DNA from: JBJHCA01 sp050485785
Lineage (GTDB): Bacteria; Bacteroidota; Bacteroidia; Chitinophagales; Saprospiraceae
DNA: 38,457 nucleotides
Direction: 5' to 3'
NCBI GenBank assembly: GCA_050485785.1
Contig: JBJHCA010000027.1
Location: forward strand, 1 to 38,457
Shown in pieces: positions 18,258 to 26,813 of this stretch (the first letter of the stretch is position 1; every line of letters begins with the position of its first letter). The translations under genes and the position numbers were made by a program. The notes beneath the pieces were generated by a model. The model saw only the letters and a list, made by a program, of their open reading frames with translations. It did not search any database and was not told the origin of the DNA.

Positions 18258-19175
18258 ATGTTCGGGTTCATGAGGTTTGCAGGATATCTATTGCTCATTT
18301 TGGTTTCCTTTGTTTCCTGCCGAAAGGATATTACCGTGGTGCCCGATAACGACCCTCCGGGCTGGTCGGATGTGCCCACCCTTAAAATTGAAAACTACCT
18401 CAACAGACTGTATATTGACCTGCTTGGCAGGCAACCCCTGGACACAGAGCGACAGGAAGGCGTAGCCAAACTGCGAGCCAGTAATCTTGCCTATGATACC
18501 CGGCTTGAGATCGTGAAATATTTGCAGACCAGCGATGATATGATCCCCAATGACAGTTCTTACCGCTATGTCTACCATGAACGCCTGTATACCCATGCCA
18601 AAATGCGGGTGCTTGAAGGTGCCCCTAACAGTGAATTCAGTCAGCGAATAGGTATACTGAATTTTGGAATTCTGGTGGACTCACTCAATGGTGATTATGC
18701 TGCCATGGAATCCAAGAAAATCCGGCGTGACCGCCTGCAACAAGTACTGAACAGCCAGCTTGATCTGATGAACGGGCAAATTTCCATCAATACCATGTTT
18801 GCCAGGATGATTCACAATGCCGTGTACGATGAAATTCACATGAACACCTTCAACTTTGTGAATGCAACATTCGATAACCTGATGTGGAGGTTCCCCACCC
18901 AGGCTGAATTTGATGCGGGCTTCAGCATGGTTGAATACAACCTGCCAACTATTCTGTTTGGCAATACAGGACAAAACAAGGATGATTACGTCCATATTTT
19001 TGAAGAATCGTACGAAATGTTTGAAGGCCTGATCATCTGGGCTTACCAGAGTTTACTGGCCAGGAAACCCACTTCACTGGAGACGTCATACTTGTTGGGT
19101 GATTTTTATTTCCACCGCGATTACAAGCTGATACAGCAACATCTGCTCATTTCGGATGAATACGCCAATTTCTAA
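18258..19175 (+). CDS. Lipoprotein with DUF4214/DUF1549-like repeats (lipoprotein A)
   Basis: Protein of 305 residues. The N-terminus is a lipoprotein signal ending FVSC with Cys21 as lipidation site. The mature part contains at least two recurring units of the form x-LYxDLLGRxP (NYLNRLYIDLLGRQPLDTE at about 46-64; AYQSLLARKPTSLETSYLLG near the end), a related FDNLMWRFPTQAEF in between, and a final LLISDEYANF. This is reminiscent of DUF4214 and of planctomycete DUF1549/DUF1553 proteins, whose ends resemble this LxSxEY motif. Function unknown. It is the first gene of a co-directional run to 26059 and overlaps the long form of the next reading frame, with only 13 bases between its stop and the chosen next start. 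Confidence 0.82.
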   Translation: MFGFMRFAGYLLLILVSFVSCRKDITVVPDNDPPGWSDVPTLKIENYLNRLYIDLLGRQPLDTERQEGVAKLRASNLAYDTRLEIVKYLQTSDDMIPNDSSYRYVYHERLYTHAKMRVLEGAPNSEFSQRIGILNFGILVDSLNGDYAAMESKKIRRDRLQQVLNSQLDLMNGQISINTMFARMIHNAVYDEIHMNTFNFVNATFDNLMWRFPTQAEFDAGFSMVEYNLPTILFGNTGQNKDDYVHIFEESYEMFEGLIIWAYQSLLARKPTSLETSYLLGDFYFHRDYKLIQQHLLISDEYANF

Positions 19176-19188
19176 CAAAGAGATATCC

Positions 19189-19680
19189 ATGAAAAACAAA
19201 ATTCCAATACTGTTAACCCTTGCCCTGATCGTGTTATCACTCAACTCCTGCAAAAAGGAGATATACGTGTATGATGTGAATACTCAAGTGGTGGAGGCTG
19301 TTGACCTGAATAAAAACCGCCAGAAAACACCCGAGCAGTATATTTCCGTATTGTATGCCAACCTTTTCCAGAAAGGGTTAAGCGCCAATGCTCTGGTTGA
19401 CATCAGCAACGTTATTCAGTCCATTGGTGACAAGCAGATTGCCTATGAGATGCTGCTCTCCAACTTCATGAACATGACGGGATTGCAAATTCCTTCCAAC
19501 GAGGCCATGCGTGCAGATATTCCCGCATTTGTACGCGAAACCTATAAGCGTTTCTATGTGAGATACCCTACCCAGGCAGAGCTTTATTGGTTTGTACAGT
19601 TCATTGAAAATCATCCCAATTTAAGTTCAGAAGTGATCTTTTTGTCATTTGCACTGTCCAATGAATACTATTTTTATTGA
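19189..19680 (+). CDS. Lipoprotein related to the upstream lipoprotein (lipoprotein B)
   Basis: Protein of 163 residues from ATG 19189, chosen because it gives a lipoprotein signal (MKNKIPILLTLALIVLSLNS then Cys21); the longer frame from 19156 overlaps the previous gene. It shares design with lipoprotein A: EQYISVLYANLFQKG parallels NYLNRLYIDLLGRQ, FVRETYKRFYVRYPTQAEL parallels FDNLMWRFPTQAEF, and FALSNEYYFY at the C-terminus parallels LLISDEYANF. It therefore appears to be a shorter relative with two rather than three units. It is probably co-transcribed with lipoprotein A. Function unknown. Confidence 0.82.
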   Translation: MKNKIPILLTLALIVLSLNSCKKEIYVYDVNTQVVEAVDLNKNRQKTPEQYISVLYANLFQKGLSANALVDISNVIQSIGDKQIAYEMLLSNFMNMTGLQIPSNEAMRADIPAFVRETYKRFYVRYPTQAELYWFVQFIENHPNLSSEVIFLSFALSNEYYFY

Positions 19681-19702
19681 ATTGGGTATCCCGGAAAAGT
19701 CG

Positions 19703-19722
19703 GCCTTGTTACAGAGCAAGGC
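19703..19722 (+). terminator. Hairpin with T-rich tail inside the operon
   Basis: GCCTTG and CAAGGC form a perfect 6-bp stem around an 8-base loop, followed by TTCCATTTTT. It lies in the 69-base gap between lipoprotein B and the Tat-exported protein. It resembles a weak intrinsic terminator or attenuator that could reduce downstream expression; the T-run is interrupted, so partial read-through is likely. Confidence 0.4.
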
Positions 19723-19749
19723 TTCCATTTTTAACAAAATAATACCGGC

Positions 19750-21099
19750 ATGATGAACAGAAGAGAATTTATTAAAAAAACGGGCATAGCTGCAGCTGGA
19801 AGCATTGCGTTTCCCAATATTGTCAGGTCGGGGATTATGGCTAAAACACGAGCGGCCATGGCTCCTCACGTGGTTTATGTATTGTTTGCCGGCGGAGTGC
19901 GACAGCAGGAAGCTGTGGAGCAATTGTATCTGGCACAGAGCCAGAACGTGCCCGATGCTGAGGGAAACATCATGTACAACATGCTTAACGGCGACTCACC
20001 CACCATCAAGATCGTTTACGGAACTACAGCACCCGGCGGGCAGGATGGCGGACAGCCCATTCCAAGGATACTGCAAAATACCCTGCAGCAGCAAGGAACC
20101 TATTTTAAGGAAATGATCTCCAGAAACGGCGGACATTTTCCGGGACTGAGTACCTGTGTTTCCGGTTTTTACGGAACTACACAGGGGCTTCAGCAGCGGC
20201 CCATTAATCCCACTATATTCGAATATGCCCGCAAGCATCTGGGTATTCCGGCCAGCAAAGTTTGGTTTATAGGCAACGGAATCAACAATTCCACTCCCCT
20301 GCTCAATCATAGTGCACATCCTGCCTATGGCTCCGATTATGGGGCCAATTTCTTTGCGCCGACCACCACATTTGGCATTCGTGGTGAAACCTACCTTGAA
20401 AATTTCAAAGTTTATCACCCCGAAGAAGAGTTATCTCCCATGCGCCAGATGCAAGAATTTCTCAATCAAAATTTTTCACTTCACGGGGGTGAAATGCCCA
20501 ACCTGAAAAATACTGATCCGGAAAAAGAAAAGATCATGCAGTTTGTGAAGCAAACTTTTGCCAGGAAACACGCCGGGCAAATTCCTTTTCCACCTGTTGC
20601 AGACAACGGCGACCTTCAAACCATCGGCTATGCCTGTGAAGTGATGAAAGAATTTACGCCTACCATCACGGTTGTCAATATGAGTGCCGTTGACAGCTGT
20701 CATACCAGCTTTACCAACTACCTGAAATCACTGCACCGGGCAGATCATGCAGTCGGTCATTTGTGGAATTACATTCAAACCCAGATTCCGGCAATGGCTA
20801 ACAATACAATACTCATTGCCATTCCTGAGCATGGCCGCAATCTTCAACCTAATCCTATTACTGATGTCAATGACTGGTTTGCCTACGATCACGATTCAGA
20901 TCCAAATACCCGTCGAATATTTGCTGTGATGGCCGGGCCGGGTATAGACGGCAACCTGAGTATTGGTGCTCCCGGAAGCCCTGTTGGAAACGCTGCCGAT
21001 TGTGTGCCAACCATAGCTGAAATCCTGGGATTCAAGGAAGTAGTCATGAGCCAGGGACTGGTCGACTCGGGGGCTAAATCACTGTTTGATTACCTATGA
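19750..21099 (+). CDS. Tat-exported DUF1501-like / alkaline-phosphatase-fold protein
   Basis: Protein of 449 residues. The N-terminus MMNRREFIKKTGIAAAGSIA is a Tat signal (N-R-R-E-F-I-K matches the twin-arginine consensus). The mature domain begins HVVYVLFAGGVRQQEAVEQL, equivalent to the opening of DUF1501/sulfatase-like proteins, and ends with IAIPEHGRN, DWFAYDHDSD and RRIFAVMAGPGI, the pattern of the alkaline phosphatase superfamily's second metal and closing motifs. The actual reaction is unknown; DUF1501 proteins have not been given a clear enzymatic role. Its stop codon overlaps the start of the next gene (ATGA), implying translational coupling with the haem lipoprotein. Confidence 0.85.
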   Translation: MMNRREFIKKTGIAAAGSIAFPNIVRSGIMAKTRAAMAPHVVYVLFAGGVRQQEAVEQLYLAQSQNVPDAEGNIMYNMLNGDSPTIKIVYGTTAPGGQDGGQPIPRILQNTLQQQGTYFKEMISRNGGHFPGLSTCVSGFYGTTQGLQQRPINPTIFEYARKHLGIPASKVWFIGNGINNSTPLLNHSAHPAYGSDYGANFFAPTTTFGIRGETYLENFKVYHPEEELSPMRQMQEFLNQNFSLHGGEMPNLKNTDPEKEKIMQFVKQTFARKHAGQIPFPPVADNGDLQTIGYACEVMKEFTPTITVVNMSAVDSCHTSFTNYLKSLHRADHAVGHLWNYIQTQIPAMANNTILIAIPEHGRNLQPNPITDVNDWFAYDHDSDPNTRRIFAVMAGPGIDGNLSIGAPGSPVGNAADCVPTIAEILGFKEVVMSQGLVDSGAKSLFDYL

Positions 21100-22049
21100 T
21101 GAAATACTTATACACAGCTATCTGGCTATTCCTGGTCATATTACTGATCGCGGCATGTTCGAAGGAACATGACAATCCCTTTGATCAGGATGATGATGAT
21201 CAGCCTACAAATCCCACAGATACTTTTACCTTGCAACACGGTTCCTTTGCCTGGATACACCATCATGTGCTGGGGCAGGTATGCGCCAATTCCGGATGCC
21301 ACGACGGCGCATTTGAACCCGATTTCAGGACTGTTTACAGTGCCTACAATACCTTGGTGTATCAGCCCGTGATCAAAAATAATCCTCAGGGTACTTATGC
21401 ATATCGCGTGCTTCCGGGGCAGGCATCCCAATCCATTTTTCTGAGCCGGCTTAAGTACGATATTGATGGGGTTTCGGGCATTATGCCCCTTGTGGTAGAG
21501 CCCGGTACTGACTGGATTCAGCGCAGAGAGGAGTACCTTGACGCCATTGAAAACTGGATCAACAATGGTGCACCTGACCCCATGGGCAATTTGCCTGCAC
21601 AGGGCAACACACCTCCCCAGGTGACCGGCGTTGCAGCCATGTCCGGCTCTCAGTGGCTCAGTCGCGCCGATGGCGGTATTGGTCCCATTCAGATTCCTCA
21701 AAGTGCCAACAATGTACGGCTGTATTTTGCCGTAACCGACGATCAAACGCCATCACAACAAATCGGGCACAACCAGATCAAATTCTCGTCTCACCCTACT
21801 GATTTCAGTGCTGCCGGTAGCCTCCCCCTTAGCATACTCAGTGAACCCGTGATGCATACCGGATTTATTCCGGGCCAGTCAGCCTATTACCATTATATCG
21901 ATTTTAATCCGCAAGATCTGGCAACTCCCGGTCAGACCAAGTTCTTTCGAATTTATGTAAGCGATGACCATAATCCGGTATCGGAAATTCCAACCACAGG
22001 CGCAGCCTCGTACATGGTTAGCTATTTTTCATTTCGCCGATCCAACTAA
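21096..22049 (+). CDS. Haem-binding lipoprotein, planctomycete-type cytochrome c (PSCyt1-like)
   Basis: Protein of 317 residues. Lipoprotein signal ends LLIAAC (Cys21), followed by an acidic Asp/Asn/Pro linker. A c-type haem attachment motif CANSGCH (63-69) has four residues between the cysteines (CX4CH), a spacing also seen in other Bacteroidota CxxSGCH proteins. Met130 in SGIMPLVVEPG is the likely distal haem ligand, and IENWINNGAPDP (152-163) matches the closing WIxxGAP motif of PSCyt1 domains (PF07635). The C-terminal half (about 165-317) is a beta-rich domain without a recognised family. It probably sits in the periplasm or outer membrane and may carry electrons; whether it is coupled to the DUF1501 partner is inference from the ATGA overlap. 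Confidence 0.85.
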   Translation: MMKYLYTAIWLFLVILLIAACSKEHDNPFDQDDDDQPTNPTDTFTLQHGSFAWIHHHVLGQVCANSGCHDGAFEPDFRTVYSAYNTLVYQPVIKNNPQGTYAYRVLPGQASQSIFLSRLKYDIDGVSGIMPLVVEPGTDWIQRREEYLDAIENWINNGAPDPMGNLPAQGNTPPQVTGVAAMSGSQWLSRADGGIGPIQIPQSANNVRLYFAVTDDQTPSQQIGHNQIKFSSHPTDFSAAGSLPLSILSEPVMHTGFIPGQSAYYHYIDFNPQDLATPGQTKFFRIYVSDDHNPVSEIPTTGAASYMVSYFSFRRSN

Positions 22050-22056
22050 ACAACCT

Positions 22057-22539
22057 ATGCAATCAGCCGACTCCATTTCTCCCTTGATCGATTTGCACCA
22101 GGCTGCAGCATTGGTTTTCCTTGTATTGGGGATAACTCTTTGTGGCTGCACAAAAAGTACAGAAGCTTTTGACGAAGTGCCCAAAATCAGCCTGGTCAGT
22201 GTTTCTGCCACTGACATAGTGCAGCAACAGGATATGCTTACAGTTACCATATATTACGAAGACGGGGATGGGGACCTGGGCTCTGATGATCCCGATTTCA
22301 ACCCGGTAAGGGTTCACGACAGCAGACTGGAGTTTCCTGACTATTATTTTTTACCTCCGCTGGCTCCTCTCGATCACAGTATTCCCATACAGGGCACCCT
22401 GGATATTGATATTTTCCCGATCATACTTTTAGGCAACGGACAAACTGAAACGGCAGTGTTCAGCATCAGTATTCAGGACAGAGCCGGGAATGAAAGCAAT
22501 ACCATCAAGACTCCTGAGATCACCATTCACCGCAACTGA
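22057..22539 (+). CDS. Small lipoprotein, unknown function
   Basis: Protein of 160 residues from ATG 22057, chosen because it lies 7 bases after the previous stop and gives a lipoprotein signal (ALVFLVLGITLCGC, Cys31); the longer frame from 21964 overlaps the previous gene. The mature part is one beta-rich domain with YYEDGDGDLGSDDPDF, an acidic loop common in Bacteroidota lipoproteins and suggestive of calcium binding, and ends ISIQDRAGNESNTIKTPEI, as in Ig-like or cadherin-like domains. It is fourth of the exported-protein run. Confidence 0.8.
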   Translation: MQSADSISPLIDLHQAAALVFLVLGITLCGCTKSTEAFDEVPKISLVSVSATDIVQQQDMLTVTIYYEDGDGDLGSDDPDFNPVRVHDSRLEFPDYYFLPPLAPLDHSIPIQGTLDIDIFPIILLGNGQTETAVFSISIQDRAGNESNTIKTPEITIHRN

Positions 22540-22552
22540 CACGACTTTATTC

Positions 22553-25500
22553 ATGGTACGGTTCGCCATTATTCTGGTATGGTTCTTTTTGTTTCCGATA
22601 TTCATTTTCGGTCAGTCGGATTATTACATGAGCAATGAAACCGTAACCGCCTGTGAAGGATTTTTCTTTGACAGTAACGAAGGCCTTATTGAAGACCATT
22701 ATGCACACAACGAAAACCTCACTTTTTCCATTTGCATACCGGGTGCAGAAGTGATCACAATGATTTTTTCTGAGTTCTGTACGGAGGCCGGTTTTGACTT
22801 TATCCGGTTTTTTGACGGCCCTGATACCATGTCACCACAAATCGGCCCGGCTTTCAGCGGCATTGCGATCCCGCCTCCGGTTGTGGCCAACAGTGGATGT
22901 CTTACCATACACTTTATCAGTGATGCCAGTGTATCGTGCACCGGTTGGGCAGCTTACTGGTTTGTGGACATGGAAATTCCTGAAGCCGCAGATATTATTG
23001 CACCGGCTACCATGCCCTGCAATAGTAATTCATTGACCATTCAATTTGACAGCCCTGTTCCCTGTAATGAGCTGACTCCGGTCAATTTTAGCATTACCGG
23101 GCCTCAGAATCCCACAGTAACTCAGGTGATTCCGGTCAACTGTGTCAATGGAATGGCTTCTGCTGCCCAGCTTCAGTTATCCGGTGATATTACACAGGGT
23201 GGGTATTACGATGTTCATTTTGCCTATGAGTTTACGGATGCCTGTGATACAGTGTGGTACCTGGAAAGCTTTCACGTTTTCGGAGTACTCGATTGCCCCA
23301 TCGAAGCGTTTTTATACGCCACTCCAAATCCAATTTGTGACGGCGATTGTACTACCCTTACCGCAGTAGCAACAGGAGGTGACCCTGCTGCCTATATATT
23401 CAGCTATTCACCGGTTGTATCAGGCAGTGGCAGCGAGGTACAGGCTTGCCCGGCCGAAACCACCACCTACGACGTCACGGTCAGTGATGCCAATGGCTTA
23501 GCCCTGCCGGGATCGGCATCAGTTATCGTCACGGTTCAATTGCCCCCGCAGATTACCGTATCCAATCCCGAATATTGCCGCACCAATGGACCGGTAGCGC
23601 TTACAGCCACTCCGGGCAGCGGCACCTGGAGCGGAAACGGCATAACAGATGCCGCAGCCGGAATTTTTGATCCGATCGGGATTTATGATCCTGCAACCAC
23701 AGTTTCGTACAGCTATGGAGTCTGTATTGAAACCCTTGACATCACCATTCTTCCTGTGGATGCAGGAAACAACGACGCAGCCTGCCATAGCACAGTTTCG
23801 TTTACCGTGAGCGGAGGCACACCGGCCGGTGGGTCCTGGAACGGCCCCGGGATCAATGCTGCAGGTGTATTCACCATTACCGTACCGGGTTCTTTTGATG
23901 TCACTTATACCGCACCCAATGGTTGCAGCGATGTCAAAACCGTAATAGTCGATACCCTGACTCTCGATGTACCCGACTCAATTTGCTCATCACTCAGTCC
24001 TTTTGATCTGTCGGGCACCCCGCCCGGTGGCATCTGGTCGTCAACAGGAACAGGGCTCACCAATGCGGTCACTGGCAGTTTTGATCCTGAATTGGCCACT
24101 GAAGGCATGCAGACCATTACCTATACATTAACCGATGGCTGTGCCGGGTCTCACAACCTGTATGTGAGCGAAATCGATGCCGGAAACAACATTACCGCCT
24201 GTCCTGACCAGGCACCTTTTATCATGTCGGGCAACCCCACTCCTGCGGGCGGTGTCTGGAGCGGGCCGGGCATACTGGATCCCATCACAGGTCTTTTCAG
24301 TCCGGCGGGTATGGCACACGGGTTTAATGCCATAGTCACCTATACTGTCAACGGTTGTAGTGATACCCGTCAGGTCAGGATCAGGAATACTACCCTGAGC
24401 CCTCCTCAGGCCTACAACTTTTGCCTCAACAGCAGCGCTCTTCATCTCAATGACGACAATACAGGCCGAAACCCCGGAGGAGGAACCTGGAGTGGCCCGG
24501 GTGTTTACAACCCATCCGGCAATCAGTGGTATTTTAACCCGGCAGTGGCCGGCCCAGGAACACATACACTAACTTACACCGTCAATACCTGCAGTGATAA
24601 TATGACTGTAACCGTGCATCCGGATCCAACCATGCAAAGCGCGACAACCTGTGTACAGGCTTCTCCGGTAATTCTTACGGCCAACCCACCCGGCGGTTAT
24701 TTTACAGGTCCGGGAATTACTCAACCCTATCAGGGTGTATTTTCACCATCTCAGGCCGGTTCAGGCGTTCATCTGATCACCTATACCTCACCTGCAGGCT
24801 GTACGGTTACCGGCACGGTGAACGTTACTCCGCAGGTCAACCCTTCACTGGTCATGGAGTCGCCTTATTGCCACCGTGATTCTATGTTTCCGGTCAATTT
24901 CAGTCCAACCGGCGGAGTTTTGTCCGGCCCGGGAACCGTAAGTAACAACTTTAATCCCGCGCTGGCAGGGCAAGGAGTTCATATGATCACCTATACGACA
25001 GGATCCGGTGAATGTGCTTCCTCTACTACCGTTCCGGTCAACGTGTTTCCACCCCTGCAGATATTTTTGCCGGAATACGATCCTGTATGCAGCGGCAGCC
25101 TGGTTTACCTGAGGGTTGACAGTGTAAAGGGGGGCATCCCTCAACAGGGAGGAATTGACTTTTTCTGGAACCAGGGACTTGGTTTTGGTCAGACCCATTT
25201 AATCTACCCCACCATCAATACTACCTATACAGTTACTGCAACGGATTATTGTTCTGATCCTGCCGTGGCATCAGTATCCATACCGGTGAGCAGAGCATTG
25301 AGCCTGAATTTCATCAGCGGCCCGGAGGTTTGTTACGGCGATACAACACATGCCACAGCACTGGTTTTCCCTCCTGATGAGTATCAATATCAGTGGAGTT
25401 ACGGTACAAGCGGACCTGATCACATGGTTTTTGGTTTGCCGGGTACCTACTCCCTCACCGTTACTGATCCAGGATCGGGTTGTACTACAACAGGAACCGT

Positions 25501-26059
25501 CCAATTACCCGGGTATCAGGCCGTGGTGGCATCTTTTAGCCCGTCACCGTTTCCTCAGCCCTGCGTTGGTCTGTTGAGCCCTGATGTTACTTTTATCGAC
25601 CAGAGTATAGGCTCTGTTCATGGCTTCTGGTATGTGAACGGGCAGGTTGTGCAGCCCTATGAGTATGGCATTCCCCTTCAGCACAGTTTCACTGAAGCCG
25701 GAAACCACACGATCAGTCTGATAGCCAGAAATGCGGGATATTGTGCCGATACCATGCATATGGACATTTGTGTTGTACCAGAACACAGAATTTTCCTCCC
25801 CAATGCCTTTGCCCCCGGTGGCACAGGCAACAACAGCAGATTTGTGATCCGCACACTGGGTGTGGATGAAGCAGAATGGAAAATATACGACCGGTGGGGG
25901 CGGATTATCTATGAATCTGCGGACATAAACAGTGCTTGGGATGGCCAATACCGGGGTAGCCCTGTTCCACAGGGAGTTTATGTGGTGCATGTAAAGTACA
26001 GAGCTGGTGATCTTGCTGGCTGGGGTGAAAAGAAGGGATTTGTCACTGTGATCTATTAG
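22553..26059 (+). CDS. Giant secreted protein: CUB domain, seven GxWSGPG repeats, T9SS type B (CHU_C) sorting domain
   Basis: Protein of 1168 residues from ATG 22553, which begins a good signal peptide (MVRFAIILVWFFLFPIFIFG); ATG 22490 would add 21 residues overlapping the previous gene. Residues about 20-145 are a CUB-like domain (FFFDSNEG, FDFIRFFDGPD, LTIHFISDASV). Between about 340 and 820 there are seven repeats of about 65-75 residues with the signature G-x-W-S-G-P-G, followed by GxFxP and TYTxxxGC. A PKD-like region follows. The C-terminus from about 1078 (HRIFLPNAFAPGG, WKIYDRWGRIIYES, GQYRGSPVPQGVYVVHVKY) is the gliding-motility-associated CHU_C type B sorting domain. It should be secreted by T9SS and act at the surface. 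Last gene of the six-gene run. Confidence 0.93.
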   Translation: MVRFAIILVWFFLFPIFIFGQSDYYMSNETVTACEGFFFDSNEGLIEDHYAHNENLTFSICIPGAEVITMIFSEFCTEAGFDFIRFFDGPDTMSPQIGPAFSGIAIPPPVVANSGCLTIHFISDASVSCTGWAAYWFVDMEIPEAADIIAPATMPCNSNSLTIQFDSPVPCNELTPVNFSITGPQNPTVTQVIPVNCVNGMASAAQLQLSGDITQGGYYDVHFAYEFTDACDTVWYLESFHVFGVLDCPIEAFLYATPNPICDGDCTTLTAVATGGDPAAYIFSYSPVVSGSGSEVQACPAETTTYDVTVSDANGLALPGSASVIVTVQLPPQITVSNPEYCRTNGPVALTATPGSGTWSGNGITDAAAGIFDPIGIYDPATTVSYSYGVCIETLDITILPVDAGNNDAACHSTVSFTVSGGTPAGGSWNGPGINAAGVFTITVPGSFDVTYTAPNGCSDVKTVIVDTLTLDVPDSICSSLSPFDLSGTPPGGIWSSTGTGLTNAVTGSFDPELATEGMQTITYTLTDGCAGSHNLYVSEIDAGNNITACPDQAPFIMSGNPTPAGGVWSGPGILDPITGLFSPAGMAHGFNAIVTYTVNGCSDTRQVRIRNTTLSPPQAYNFCLNSSALHLNDDNTGRNPGGGTWSGPGVYNPSGNQWYFNPAVAGPGTHTLTYTVNTCSDNMTVTVHPDPTMQSATTCVQASPVILTANPPGGYFTGPGITQPYQGVFSPSQAGSGVHLITYTSPAGCTVTGTVNVTPQVNPSLVMESPYCHRDSMFPVNFSPTGGVLSGPGTVSNNFNPALAGQGVHMITYTTGSGECASSTTVPVNVFPPLQIFLPEYDPVCSGSLVYLRVDSVKGGIPQQGGIDFFWNQGLGFGQTHLIYPTINTTYTVTATDYCSDPAVASVSIPVSRALSLNFISGPEVCYGDTTHATALVFPPDEYQYQWSYGTSGPDHMVFGLPGTYSLTVTDPGSGCTTTGTVQLPGYQAVVASFSPSPFPQPCVGLLSPDVTFIDQSIGSVHGFWYVNGQVVQPYEYGIPLQHSFTEAGNHTISLIARNAGYCADTMHMDICVVPEHRIFLPNAFAPGGTGNNSRFVIRTLGVDEAEWKIYDRWGRIIYESADINSAWDGQYRGSPVPQGVYVVHVKYRAGDLAGWGEKKGFVTVIY

Positions 26060-26137
26060 AGGTGCAGCAGTAAAATGTCTGAATCCCTTGAACCAATATG
26101 GTGTCAAATTGTACCTTCACAGGAAAGTGCAAGAACC

Positions 26138-26812
26138 ATGACCCGAAAAGAAAAAGCAGTTCATATCCGCAAAATACTGGAAGACTTTTATCCGGAAACA
26201 CCGGTCCCTCTTGAACATACAGACCCCTACACCTTGCTGATTGCGGTATTGCTATCGGCTCAGTGTACTGACGAAAGGGTAAACAAGGTGACCCCTTATC
26301 TTTTTGACCGGGCATCTACTCCCCTACAAATGGTCCGGTTGAGTGTAGATGAAATTGCTGGCATTATCCGTCCGTGTGGGCTGGCACCAAGAAAGTCACA
26401 GGCTATCTATGATCTTTCAACTATACTGCTGGATGAATATGGCGGGCGCGTTCCGGCTGATATGGAGCAACTGGAACGACTTCCCGGAGTGGGCCACAAA
26501 ACTGCTTCCGTGGTGATGGCTCAGGCATTTGGTGAGCCTGCCTTTCCCGTAGACACACACATTCACAGGCTCGCATGGCGATGGACGCTAAGCAACGGCA
26601 AAAATGTAGTTCAAACAGAAAAAGACCTGAAAAGCCTTTTCCCTCGTGAAAGCTGGAACACACTTCACCTCCAGATCATCTTTTTTGGACGTGAACATTG
26701 CCCGGCTCGCGGACACAACCCTTTTGTGTGCCCCATTTGCAGCCTGTATGGCAGAAAACAAATGCTGGCTGATGCCCGAAAAAATGGAATGAAACCCCGG
26801 CCAAACACTTAG
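26138..26812 (+). CDS. nth: Endonuclease III-like DNA glycosylase/AP lyase
   Basis: Protein of 224 residues from ATG 26138; a longer frame from 26075 adds 21 residues that do not look like the family's start. It excises oxidised pyrimidines and cleaves abasic sites. Helix-hairpin-helix LPGVGHKTASVV carries the catalytic Lys121, and VDTHIHR carries the catalytic Asp139. The C-terminal cysteine region has only Cys188, Cys198 and Cys201 (C-x9-C-x2-C) with no fourth Cys, so a canonical 4Fe-4S cluster is unlikely. It lies 1 base ahead of phr, an operon-like repair pair. Confidence 0.93.
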   Translation: MTRKEKAVHIRKILEDFYPETPVPLEHTDPYTLLIAVLLSAQCTDERVNKVTPYLFDRASTPLQMVRLSVDEIAGIIRPCGLAPRKSQAIYDLSTILLDEYGGRVPADMEQLERLPGVGHKTASVVMAQAFGEPAFPVDTHIHRLAWRWTLSNGKNVVQTEKDLKSLFPRESWNTLHLQIIFFGREHCPARGHNPFVCPICSLYGRKQMLADARKNGMKPRPNT

Positions 26813-26813
26813 C

